Shown here piece after piece: positions 54,392 through 62,278 of a stretch of 64,000 bases of DNA. Positions within the stretch are counted from its first letter, which is position 1. Each line of letters starts with the position of its first letter. Source of the DNA: an uncultured Bacteroidales bacterium (GTDB lineage Bacteria; Bacteroidota; Bacteroidia; Bacteroidales; UBA932); contig CALUPK010000005.1 in NCBI GenBank assembly GCA_944322575.1, positions 1 through 64,000 of the forward strand. The letters are read 5' to 3'. A model generated the notes under the pieces. It was given only the letters and a program-made list of their open reading frames with translations. It ran no database searches and was not told where the DNA came from. A program made the position numbers and the translations under genes.

Positions 54392-55171
54392 ATGAATTTT
54401 ACTTTGAAAGTATGGCGTCAACCTAACGCCAAGACAAAAGGACATTTCGAAACATACAAAGTGTCCAATATATCACCCGACACTTCGTTCCTCGAGATGC
54501 TCGATATCCTCAACGATCAGCTGATACGTGAGGGCAATGACCCTGTTGCAGTAAACAAGGGTTGCAAGAATTCCGGTCCTATCGCATTCGACCACGACTG
54601 CCGCGAGGGTATCTGCGGTATGTGCTCGCTCTATATCAACGGTCATCCCCACGGACCTGACAGCGAGATTACTACCTGCCAGCTTCACATGCGTAAGTTC
54701 AAGGACGGCGAAACTATCACTATCGAGCCTTGGAGAAGCGCCGGTTTCCCCATCATAAAGGACTTAGTAGTAAACCGCGGTGCATTTGATAAGATTCTTC
54801 AGGCAGGTGGATTTATCTCCATAAATGCCGGTTCTGCCCAGGATGCCAACGCAATCCCTATTCCTAAGCAGAAAGCAGATGAGAGTATGGATGCTGCTGC
54901 CTGTGTAGGTTGTGGTGCTTGTGTTGCAACATGTAAGAACGGTTCTGCAATGCTTTTCGTTGCTGCACGTGTAAGTTCACTTGCACTCCTTCCTCAGGGA
55001 CGTCCAGAGGCTGCGCGTAGAGCCAAAGCTATGGTTGCAAAGATGGATGAGCTTGGTTTCGGCGCCTGCACCAATACTCAGGCCTGTCAGAGCGAGTGCC
55101 CCAAAGGCATCACAGTAAGTCATATTGCACGTCTTAACCGCGAGTTCCTCTGTGCAAAGCTTAAAGACTAA
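54392..55171 (+). CDS. frdB: Fumarate reductase / succinate dehydrogenase iron-sulfur subunit
   Basis: A 259-residue protein with the three cluster sites. The [2Fe-2S] domain has CREGICGMC followed by a later Cys; the C-terminal part has [14 protein letters not shown] ([4Fe-4S]) and [14 protein letters not shown] ([3Fe-4S] region). It passes electrons between the quinone-side anchor and the flavoprotein. The gene has a strong Shine-Dalgarno sequence and is 14 nt after frdA. A hydrolase gene follows 2 nt later. Confidence 0.95.
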   Translation: MNFTLKVWRQPNAKTKGHFETYKVSNISPDTSFLEMLDILNDQLIREGNDPVAVNKGCKNSGPIAFDHDCREGICGMCSLYINGHPHGPDSEITTCQLHMRKFKDGETITIEPWRSAGFPIIKDLVVNRGAFDKILQAGGFISINAGSAQDANAIPIPKQKADESMDAAACVGCGACVATCKNGSAMLFVAARVSSLALLPQGRPEAARRAKAMVAKMDELGFGACTNTQACQSECPKGITVSHIARLNREFLCAKLKD

Positions 55172-55173
55172 TC

Positions 55174-55977
55174 ATGGAGTACTTCGTCACTTCTAATGGT
55201 ATTCCTGTCCATGTCAATGAGACTGGAAAAGGTGACGAGGCGATTGTGTTGCTCCACGGTTATTTAGAAACTTTATATGTGTGGGAAGACTTAAGGGAAT
55301 ATCTCCCCAAGTCTTCCCATATTATTTCTATTGATCTCCCTGGACTCGGTCTTACAGGTTCTGCTATTGAGGTCAATTCTATGGAGTTTGATTCTGCTGT
55401 CCTTCTGGGGGTTCTTGACAGGCTGTCAATTTCCCGAGTTCTAATTGTCGGTCACTCTATGGGAGGTTATGTCGGACAGCGTTTTTTAAGGGACTTCCCA
55501 GAGCGTATTTCAGCATTAATCAATGTCAATTCCAATCCATTTGCGGATAATCCGGACCGACTTGCAGACAGGCAAAAAGAGATTAATTTCATTCTTAATG
55601 GAAAATTAGTTCAGCTTGCGCAGATTGTTGTTCCAAATATGTTCTGTAAAGATAATCTCCGCAGGTGTGACGAGCGCATTGCAGAGATAGTGGAGATCTG
55701 TGAGACGCATGACCCATCCGGTGTCGCTGCAGTAGTAAGAGGGCTCATGTCCAGGGATGACAATGTAGAGCTTATCCGGAGTTCTTCAGTTCCGGTATGC
55801 TTCATTTATGGAGATTCGGATGTGTACATGCCGTTGTCCAAGGTTGAGGAGCTTCGTGAACTACTGCCTGAATGCCGGCATGAAATAGTATCACAGTCAG
55901 GTCATAACACCCATATTGAACAACCTGCTGTCCTCGGAGAGGTTATATCCGATATTCTCAGTAAAGTAAGTTGTTAA
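55174..55977 (+). CDS. Alpha/beta hydrolase
   Basis: A 267-residue cytoplasmic hydrolase without signal peptide. IVLLHGYLETLYVW holds the oxyanion HG, VGHSMGGYVG the nucleophile Ser, YGDSDVYMP the Asp and SQSGHNTHIEQP the His. It resembles small esterases and ring-cleavage or meta-fission hydrolases; no substrate can be named. It follows frdB by 2 nt and is likely cotranscribed. Its last 20 nt overlap the convergent hflX. Confidence 0.9.
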   Translation: MEYFVTSNGIPVHVNETGKGDEAIVLLHGYLETLYVWEDLREYLPKSSHIISIDLPGLGLTGSAIEVNSMEFDSAVLLGVLDRLSISRVLIVGHSMGGYVGQRFLRDFPERISALINVNSNPFADNPDRLADRQKEINFILNGKLVQLAQIVVPNMFCKDNLRRCDERIAEIVEICETHDPSGVAAVVRGLMSRDDNVELIRSSSVPVCFIYGDSDVYMPLSKVEELRELLPECRHEIVSQSGHNTHIEQPAVLGEVISDILSKVSC

Positions 55978-57142
55978 AGGGGTATCTACCTTCATGTATG
56001 GATCTTACCATCTGGTAAATATCCTTTCTGAGGCGGTCGATGTTAATCTTTTCTTTTGCTGATATGAAGATGCAGGCTGAGTTTTCTTTAGCAATCCACA
56101 TCTTTTCCAATGTTTCTAATGATACATTCTCAGGTTTTTCCTCTTCAAAGTCAAATTCAGTTTTCTCGATGTAGTTGTATGCATCTATCTTATTGAAAAC
56201 CATAAAAATAGGTTTATCTTTTGCACCTATTTCCATCAGAGTCTCGTTCACTGCCTTTATCTGCTCTTCAAAGTCCGGATGCGAGATATCTACTACATGG
56301 AGCAGAATATCAGCCTCACGTACTTCGTCAAGTGTGCTTTTAAATGATTCTATAAGCTGTGTTGGGAGCTTACGAATGAACCCGACAGTATCTGAAAGCA
56401 GGAAGGGCACATTCTCTATAACCACTTTTCTTACTGTGGTGTCAAGAGTGGCGAAAAGCTTGTTTTCAGCAAATACATCGCTTTTGGAGAGCAGGTTCAT
56501 AAGTGTGCTTTTCCCTGCGTTAGTGTATCCTACGAGGGAAACCCTTACCAATGACCCTCTGTTACCTCTCTGGGACGACATCTGTCTGTCTATTTTCTTG
56601 AGCTGTTCTTTCAAGAGACTGATTTTACTCAGGATTATACGGCGGTCTGTCTCTATCTGGCTCTCTCCTGGGCCTCTCATGCCTATACCTCCACGCTGTC
56701 TTTCAAGATGCGTCCACATTCTGGTAAGACGGGGTAAAAGGTACTGATATTGTGCAAGTTCAACTTGTGTTTTTGCGTAGGCTGTCTTTGCCCTCTGTGC
56801 AAATATGTCTAATATAAGGTTAGTCCTGTCTAATATTCTGCAGCCAAGCTCCCTTTCTAAGTTCCTCAGTTGTGACGGTGAAAGCTCATCATCAAAGATA
56901 ACAAGAGATATCCCGTTTTCAACGATATATGACTTTATTTCTTCTAACTTACCTGTCCCGACGTAGGTTCTTGAATTGGCCCTTTCAAGCTTTTGAGTGA
57001 ACCGTTTTTCACTTTTTGCTCCGGCTGTAAGTGCCAGAAATTCGAGTTCATCAAGGTTCTCTTTGACCCTTCTTTCGTCTATACCCTGTGGTATGACAGA
57101 AACTACTACTATTCTTTCGTATGTCTCTTCTTTACTGTTCAT
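55958..57142 (-). CDS. hflX: GTPase HflX
   Basis: A 394-residue protein with the HflX N-terminal domain (RTYVGTGKLEEIKSYI, FDDELSPSQLRNLE) and a GTPase domain (G1 GYTNAGKST, G3 DTVGFI, G4 NKID). HflX splits stalled or stress-hibernating ribosomes. The start is 62 nt after the tonB stop on the same strand, with a terminator between, so it is transcribed separately. Its end overlaps the hydrolase gene by 20 nt. Confidence 0.95.
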   Translation of the reverse strand: MNSKEETYERIVVVSVIPQGIDERRVKENLDELEFLALTAGAKSEKRFTQKLERANSRTYVGTGKLEEIKSYIVENGISLVIFDDELSPSQLRNLERELGCRILDRTNLILDIFAQRAKTAYAKTQVELAQYQYLLPRLTRMWTHLERQRGGIGMRGPGESQIETDRRIILSKISLLKEQLKKIDRQMSSQRGNRGSLVRVSLVGYTNAGKSTLMNLLSKSDVFAENKLFATLDTTVRKVVIENVPFLLSDTVGFIRKLPTQLIESFKSTLDEVREADILLHVVDISHPDFEEQIKAVNETLMEIGAKDKPIFMVFNKIDAYNYIEKTEFDFEEEKPENVSLETLEKMWIAKENSACIFISAKEKINIDRLRKDIYQMVRSIHEGRYPFNNLLY

Positions 57143-57153
57143 AATCCAAAAAA

Positions 57154-57185
57154 ATGAGGCTGACTCTTTTCAGGGACAGCCTCAT
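57154..57185 (-). terminator. Terminator after the TonB gene
   Basis: Nine-bp arms ATGAGGCTG (57154-57162) and CAGCCTCAT (57177-57185) close a loop of 14 nt; on the minus strand a T-run follows. Confidence 0.82.
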
Positions 57186-57204
57186 CTTAATCTGTTAAAA
57201 AGTT

Positions 57205-57900
57205 TTAGTTCCTAAGCTGGAAGAAGATAGGGAAGTTGTAAGTTACTCGAACGGCTTTATCCCTCTGTCTTCCGGGAGTCCATTTCGGTGACATAGATAC
57301 TACCCTGATTGCTTCCTGATCGATCGAGGGGTCAACGCCTCTGAGGACCCTGATGTTGGTCAGTGATCCGTCAGCCTCGATAGTGAACTGGAGTGTAACA
57401 CGTCCGGAAATACCGTTTTCACGTGCTACTTCAGGATACTCAATTTTTGAGTACACCCACTTTGTGAATTCGTTTGCATCACCACCGTTGAAAGAAGGCT
57501 TTTCCTCTACGAGGGTGTAGGGAATAGGAGCTTCCTCGATAGTCTCTTCGGCAACTTCTGCCACGTAGTCCATAATCTCTACTCCCATGTCAACATCGTC
57601 CTCAAGGCTGATAAAGAGGTCTGTGTCGACAACGATGTCGTCATCTACGACTTCGATCATGTCTGAGAGCTGAGGCACCTTAGGTGCTTCAGGAGGGGGC
57701 GGAGGTGCCTCTGTTGTTACAGGAACCTGTTCAACTTCGATTGCCACCGCTTCTTCCTGCTGGATTACGGATTCAGCTTTTTCACTGGTGCTCCACTCGA
57801 ATGCGCAAAGTATAACTCCGAGAGCTACAATGAGTCCTAACTCTCTGTAGAAAAGCTTTTTGCTTTCGAGATTCGCTTTAGGAGATTTTTTAACTTCCAT
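57205..57900 (-). CDS. Energy transducer TonB
   Basis: A 231-residue protein: a cytoplasmic segment, one TM (about 25-40, LGLIVALGVILCAF), a Pro-rich periplasmic linker (VTTEAPPPPPEAP), and a C-terminal TonB domain with YPEVARENGISGRV and VLRGVDPSIDQEAIRVVS. It couples the inner-membrane proton force to outer-membrane receptors. It lies alone between mdh and hflX, without exbB/exbD. Confidence 0.93.
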   Translation of the reverse strand: MEVKKSPKANLESKKLFYRELGLIVALGVILCAFEWSTSEKAESVIQQEEAVAIEVEQVPVTTEAPPPPPEAPKVPQLSDMIEVVDDDIVVDTDLFISLEDDVDMGVEIMDYVAEVAEETIEEAPIPYTLVEEKPSFNGGDANEFTKWVYSKIEYPEVARENGISGRVTLQFTIEADGSLTNIRVLRGVDPSIDQEAIRVVSMSPKWTPGRQRDKAVRVTYNFPIFFQLRN

Positions 57901-57989
57901 TTTTATTTGTGTTTTCTAATTTTCCAACTGTAAAAATAGGAATAATTTCTGAAACGACACAAAAATTGTTGAAAAATCTGTTAAAAACT

Positions 57990-58931
57990 TTAGATAAGAC
58001 CAAGTTCGTGGAGAATCTTGTTGGTGTTTCTCTGCTTCTCGGCGCCCTCGTGGAATCTCTTTTCCTCGTCGGCTGTAAGTTCAACTTTTACAATGCCTTC
58101 AACACCGTCCTTACCGATAACTACGGGAACACCGAGGCAGATGTCGTCCTCGCCGTACTCACCATTCTGAGGAACGCTGCAGGGGATGATTCTCTTCTCG
58201 TCGTGCAGGATGGCGCGGACGATGCTTGCTGCGCAGGCGCCGGGTGCGTAGTATGCTGAGGTACCCATCAGTTTGGTGATGGTTGCACCGCCTACCATGG
58301 TGTCTGCTATCACTTTCTCGCGCTGCTCTGCTGTGAGGAGCTTTTCGATCTTGCCGCCCTTGTAGAGCACGCTGCTCATCAGGGGAACCATTGTTGCGTC
58401 GCCGTGTGCACCGATAACCATGCCGTCAATCTCGCACATAGGCACGTTGAGAGCCTGGCTCAGATAGTATGTAAAACGGCTGCTGTCTAATGCGCCGCCC
58501 ATACCGATGAGGTGGTTCTTCTTTACGCCGCTGGTCTTGTAAGTAAGGTAGGTCATGGTGTCCATGGGGTTGGAGACCATAACGATGAATGCCTCGGGGG
58601 AGTTCTTTACCACGTTGGCTACAACCTCGCTGACGATCTTTGCGTTGGTGCCGATGAGGTCCTCTCTGGACATACCCGGCTTGCGGGGCATACCGGAGGT
58701 GATGACTACTACGTCGGAGCCTGCTGTGGCCTCGTAGTTGTTGGTCACTCCTGTGATCTTGGTGTTGATACCCATTATTTTGGCAGACTGCTGGATGTCG
58801 ATGGCCTTGCCCTCTGCGAAACCCTCTCTAACGTCGAGAAGTACGACTTCTTTGCAGATGTTCCAGCTTGCGAGTACGTTGGCGCAGGTTGCACCTACAT
58901 TGCCAACTCCGATAACACTAACTTTTGACAT
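57990..58931 (-). CDS. mdh: Malate dehydrogenase
   Basis: A 313-residue LDH-like malate dehydrogenase from ATG 58931, where MSKVSVIGVGNVG starts the Rossmann fold; the frame is open 13 codons further. Other features are GMPRKPGMSREDLIGTNA (substrate Arg), MVSNPMDTMTYL and GAHGDATMVPL with the catalytic His. It interconverts malate and oxaloacetate with NAD+, providing malate for fumarate and thus for the fumarate reductase encoded 4 kb away. It faces ybeY across 51 nt. Confidence 0.96.
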   Translation of the reverse strand: MSKVSVIGVGNVGATCANVLASWNICKEVVLLDVREGFAEGKAIDIQQSAKIMGINTKITGVTNNYEATAGSDVVVITSGMPRKPGMSREDLIGTNAKIVSEVVANVVKNSPEAFIVMVSNPMDTMTYLTYKTSGVKKNHLIGMGGALDSSRFTYYLSQALNVPMCEIDGMVIGAHGDATMVPLMSSVLYKGGKIEKLLTAEQREKVIADTMVGGATITKLMGTSAYYAPGACAASIVRAILHDEKRIIPCSVPQNGEYGEDDICLGVPVVIGKDGVEGIVKVELTADEEKRFHEGAEKQRNTNKILHELGLI

Positions 58932-58982
58932 AGTTGTAATTTTATTAATTTTACAAAAATTTTTAAGCAAAAATCAGACCGC

Positions 58983-59468
58983 ATGATAAGATTTGAAGTC
59001 ATAGATGCAACCTTCAATTTGCGACGCAAAAATGCAATTAAAAATTGGATTAACGAAATCATTCTGAGTAAAAATCGCAAAACAGGCTCAGTAAATTACC
59101 TCTTTGCGTCCGATGAGTATGTACTCGGTGTCAACCGTCAGTATTTAGCTCACGACTACTATACTGACATCATTACATTCGACACCTCCGATTATGAGGT
59201 CCCTCAGTCCGGCAAAAGGTCTGATGAGATTCTTTCTGCTGATATAGTAATAAGTCTTGATACTGTCCTTGCAAACAGTGCGACATATGGTTCTACTTTC
59301 TCTGCTGAGCTTTATAGGGTTATGGCTCATGGTATCCTTCATTTATTAGGCTTTGATGATCATACCGATGCAGAGAGAATCCAGATGCGGAATGCAGAGG
59401 ATAAGGCTTTAAATTTACTAACCCAGTTCGGTCTTGGAGAAGACCAAGTCTATCATTCGACAAATTAA
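58983..59468 (+). CDS. ybeY: Endoribonuclease YbeY
   Basis: A 161-residue protein with the zinc motif [16 protein letters not shown] (His-x3-His-x5-His). It matures the 3' end of 16S rRNA and helps ribosome quality control. The gene ends 1 nt before the mnmG ATG, so they are probably cotranscribed. Confidence 0.93.
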   Translation: MIRFEVIDATFNLRRKNAIKNWINEIILSKNRKTGSVNYLFASDEYVLGVNRQYLAHDYYTDIITFDTSDYEVPQSGKRSDEILSADIVISLDTVLANSATYGSTFSAELYRVMAHGILHLLGFDDHTDAERIQMRNAEDKALNLLTQFGLGEDQVYHSTN

Positions 59469-59469
59469 G

Positions 59470-61443
59470 ATGCTAAGTCAATACGATATTATAGTAATAG
59501 GCGCCGGTCATGCCGGATGTGAAGCTGCCTATGCCTCTGCTGTCTTGGGGGCATCCACTCTTCTTATTACAATGGATCTCAATAAGATAGCTCAAATGTC
59601 CTGCAATCCCTCAATTGGTGGCATTGCTAAAGGACAGATAATCAGAGAGATAGATGCCTTAGGCGGAATGTCTGCTATAGTAACAGATGCCAGTACCCTC
59701 CAATTCCGCATGCTTAACAGCTCCAAAGGGCCTGCAATGTGGAGTCCGCGGGCCCAGTGTGACAGAATTTCTTATTCTCAGAATTGGAGATGGATTCTCG
59801 AGAATACACCTGGTTTGTATCTATGGCAGGATACAGTCACTGCTTTCACTTTCTCGAATCAAGGAGATATACTCTCACTCGAGACATCCCTTGGTGGCAA
59901 GTTTTCTGCGCGTTCTTATATTTTGACTGCCGGAACTTTTTTAAACGGACGCATTTTTGTCGGTGACCGAACAGCTGAGGGTGGGAGAGTCGCAGAGCCT
60001 TCATCATATCTGATTTCCTCCCAACTCCGTGACAGTGGGATTCAGACATCAAGAATGAAAACCGGTACGCCGCCACGTGTGGATGTCCGTTCTGTCAATC
60101 TTTCGAGTCTTATTCTCCAGTCCGGTGATGAGTCACCGGAAAAGTTTTCATATCTGCCGTATATTTCTTCGGCGCAACGTCACGATATTCCGCAGATGAA
60201 CTGCTATATCGCTCACACCAATCCTAACGTACATGAAATCCTCCGCTCCGGTTTTGACAGGTCACCGCTTTTCTCCGGAAAGATAACCGGAATTGGACCA
60301 CGATATTGTCCAAGTATCGAAGACAAGCTCCGAACATTTTCGGATAAGGATTCTCATCAGATATTTCTTGAGCCTGAAGGAAGAAATTCAACGGAGTATT
60401 ATCTGCAGGGGTTCTCTTCATCACTGCCTTTTGAGGTTCAGTTACAGGCTCTGTTGCATGTTGAGGGTTTCGAGAGTGTCCATTTTCTGCGTCCCGCTTA
60501 TGCCATCGAATATGATTACTTTGATCCCACGCAGCTTGACCACACCCTGCGCTCAAAAGTCATTTCCAATCTATACCTTGCCGGACAGGTCAACGGAACA
60601 ACCGGATATGAGGAAGCTGCAGCGCAAGGAATTGTAGCGGGAATTAACGCAGTTCTTCGTATTAGAGATAAGAAGGAATTAATCCTTTCCCGTGATTCAT
60701 CATATATCGGAGTTCTCATAGATGACCTCGTTACAAAAGGAGTTGACGAACCCTATAGGATGTTTACATCCCGAGCTGAGTACCGCATACTCCTCCGTCA
60801 GGACAACGCGGATGAGCGTCTGACTCCTCTGTCTCATAAAATAGGTTTAGCCTCGGATTATAGGATGCACCTTTTGGAAGTGAAGCGGACTTCAGTCAGC
60901 GCACTATTCAAAGCTTGTTCGCAGACCCGTCCTTCAATCGCAGATATTAATCCTATTTTGGACGCCAATGCAACATCACTGTTGTCCTCCCCAAAGTCCA
61001 TTTCATCCCTTGTTACCAGGCCTCAGATATCTTTGCGCGACGCCCTACAATTTGTTCCACGTGGAACAATCGAAGAAGTTAAACAAGCATCGCTTCTTCC
61101 TTTATCTCTTCCGGACTTCTTGCCTTCAACTGCGCTCCCAGAAACATTCAAGAGTGTTTCCCCGGCCAGCCCTTCTATTTTTTCTAATGTTGTCTCCTCG
61201 ACTGAGATTGCTATAAAATACTCAGGTTATATTGAGCGTGAGGCGGAACTTGCAAAGAAGTTGAAGAAATTGGAGGGTCTGAAAATCCCTCATGAGTTCG
61301 ACTATTCGCGCATTGAGTCGCTTTCGATAGAATCACGGATCAAACTGACGAAACATCGCCCAAGAACTATAGCCGAAGCGTCGCGTATTCCCGGTGTGTC
61401 TCCTTCAGATATTTCCGTTCTCCTTGTGTATTTCGGTAGATAG
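59470..61443 (+). CDS. mnmG: tRNA uridine-5-carboxymethylaminomethyl modification enzyme MnmG (GidA)
   Basis: A 657-residue protein from ATG 59470; the frame is open from 59434 inside ybeY, but [20 protein letters not shown] starts the FAD fold. Further motifs are [33 protein letters not shown] and GTPPRVD, and the C-terminal domain is helical. With MnmE it modifies wobble uridines in tRNA. A Ser/Pro-rich insert near 550-590 makes it longer than most. Codons for FVPRGT contain a parS-like palindrome. Confidence 0.95.
   Translation: MLSQYDIIVIGAGHAGCEAAYASAVLGASTLLITMDLNKIAQMSCNPSIGGIAKGQIIREIDALGGMSAIVTDASTLQFRMLNSSKGPAMWSPRAQCDRISYSQNWRWILENTPGLYLWQDTVTAFTFSNQGDILSLETSLGGKFSARSYILTAGTFLNGRIFVGDRTAEGGRVAEPSSYLISSQLRDSGIQTSRMKTGTPPRVDVRSVNLSSLILQSGDESPEKFSYLPYISSAQRHDIPQMNCYIAHTNPNVHEILRSGFDRSPLFSGKITGIGPRYCPSIEDKLRTFSDKDSHQIFLEPEGRNSTEYYLQGFSSSLPFEVQLQALLHVEGFESVHFLRPAYAIEYDYFDPTQLDHTLRSKVISNLYLAGQVNGTTGYEEAAAQGIVAGINAVLRIRDKKELILSRDSSYIGVLIDDLVTKGVDEPYRMFTSRAEYRILLRQDNADERLTPLSHKIGLASDYRMHLLEVKRTSVSALFKACSQTRPSIADINPILDANATSLLSSPKSISSLVTRPQISLRDALQFVPRGTIEEVKQASLLPLSLPDFLPSTALPETFKSVSPASPSIFSNVVSSTEIAIKYSGYIEREAELAKKLKKLEGLKIPHEFDYSRIESLSIESRIKLTKHRPRTIAEASRIPGVSPSDISVLLVYFGR
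61053..61068. other. parS-like site 1 (within mnmG)
   Basis: TGTTCCACGTGGAACA is a perfect 16-bp palindrome matching the ParB-binding consensus TGTTnCACGTGnAACA. It lies in the mnmG coding sequence. Confidence 0.75.
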
Positions 61444-61444
61444 C

Positions 61445-61460
61445 TGTTCCACGTGGAACG
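61445..61460. other. parS-like site 2 (mnmG 3' gap)
   Basis: TGTTCCACGTGGAACG matches the same consensus at 15 of 16 positions. It fills the 19-nt gap between the convergent mnmG and acetyltransferase genes. Confidence 0.75.
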
Positions 61461-61462
61461 CG

Positions 61463-62278
61463 TTACTCCATTGCAAAACTAAAGAACGCTGAACTGTCGG
61501 GTAGGAACGAGAGTGGTTTGCAAAGTAAGTACTCTTCTCCGGATACTTGCGGTGGAGTGGATAGAAGAACGCTTGCAGTATCCGGATACAGAATGCGGAG
61601 GGCTGATAGAATGACCGGTAAGGATGTTATCTCGATGCCGAGTCCGGCCTCTTCGCATATTATGACGCCGTTGTCTTCGGGGGAGGGATAGGATAGGAGG
61701 TAGGACTCACCGCCGTTGATCTCTACGGCATGTCCCCGGCAGTAACCGATATAGGACAAAATGTATCCACAGGTGTCTTCCGACCACTCTACCAGTCCTG
61801 TCCAGCTGTAGAATCTACGACGGAGGGAATAGTAGCGCGCAGCGGACAGCGGGCTTGTCTCTATTTCTGCCGGTATCATGGGCAGTGGAAGTATCTCCCG
61901 ATGCCTGTATATATTATAGGAGTAACCTTGCTTTTGATAATATCCGAACAGTGTCGGGTCCGCAGGCCTCAGCAGGAAGAATTCCATGCCCTCATTCTCC
62001 ATGCAGTACCGCTCGACTTCCTGCAGCAGTTTGAAGGCATAGCCGTGCCCGCGCTGAGCCGGATCGGTGCATACTCCGTAGACGTAGCCTCCCGCGTGTC
62101 CTTTGTAGGAGACAGGAAAAACAGAGAGAGCGGAGACTGTCGTCCCCTCCCTCTCTAAAGTGTATGTCATGCAAAGTCTGAATCCATAGCCGAAGAACAG
62201 ATCCAGAAAGGAGGAGTCAGCTTCGAAACACTGCTTCCAAAGGCGGCGGAGGACAGGTATGTTATCGGTAGATCTCAC
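61463..62278 (-). CDS. GNAT-family N-acetyltransferase
   Basis: A 271-residue protein. The acetyl-CoA site reads VYGVCTDPAQRGHGYAFKLL (Q/R-x-x-G-x-G/A) at about 70-89, followed by LLRPADPTLFGYYQKQGY. The second half is a poorly conserved extension, as in two-domain Eis-like acetyltransferases. The start is a GTG (62278) inside the end of the acyl-CoA synthetase gene, with a 17-nt overlap; no ATG is available nearby. Substrate unknown. Confidence 0.82.
   Translation of the reverse strand: MRSTDNIPVLRRLWKQCFEADSSFLDLFFGYGFRLCMTYTLEREGTTVSALSVFPVSYKGHAGGYVYGVCTDPAQRGHGYAFKLLQEVERYCMENEGMEFFLLRPADPTLFGYYQKQGYSYNIYRHREILPLPMIPAEIETSPLSAARYYSLRRRFYSWTGLVEWSEDTCGYILSYIGYCRGHAVEINGGESYLLSYPSPEDNGVIICEEAGLGIEITSLPVILSALRILYPDTASVLLSTPPQVSGEEYLLCKPLSFLPDSSAFFSFAME

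Noticed and set aside
57410..57440. A third parS-like site (a CACGTG core in the tonB gene)
   Set aside because: Only the core CACGTG is present; the flanking TGTT and AACA arms do not match. Other CACGTG cores (for example near 41230, 44670, 52840 and 54170) fail likewise.
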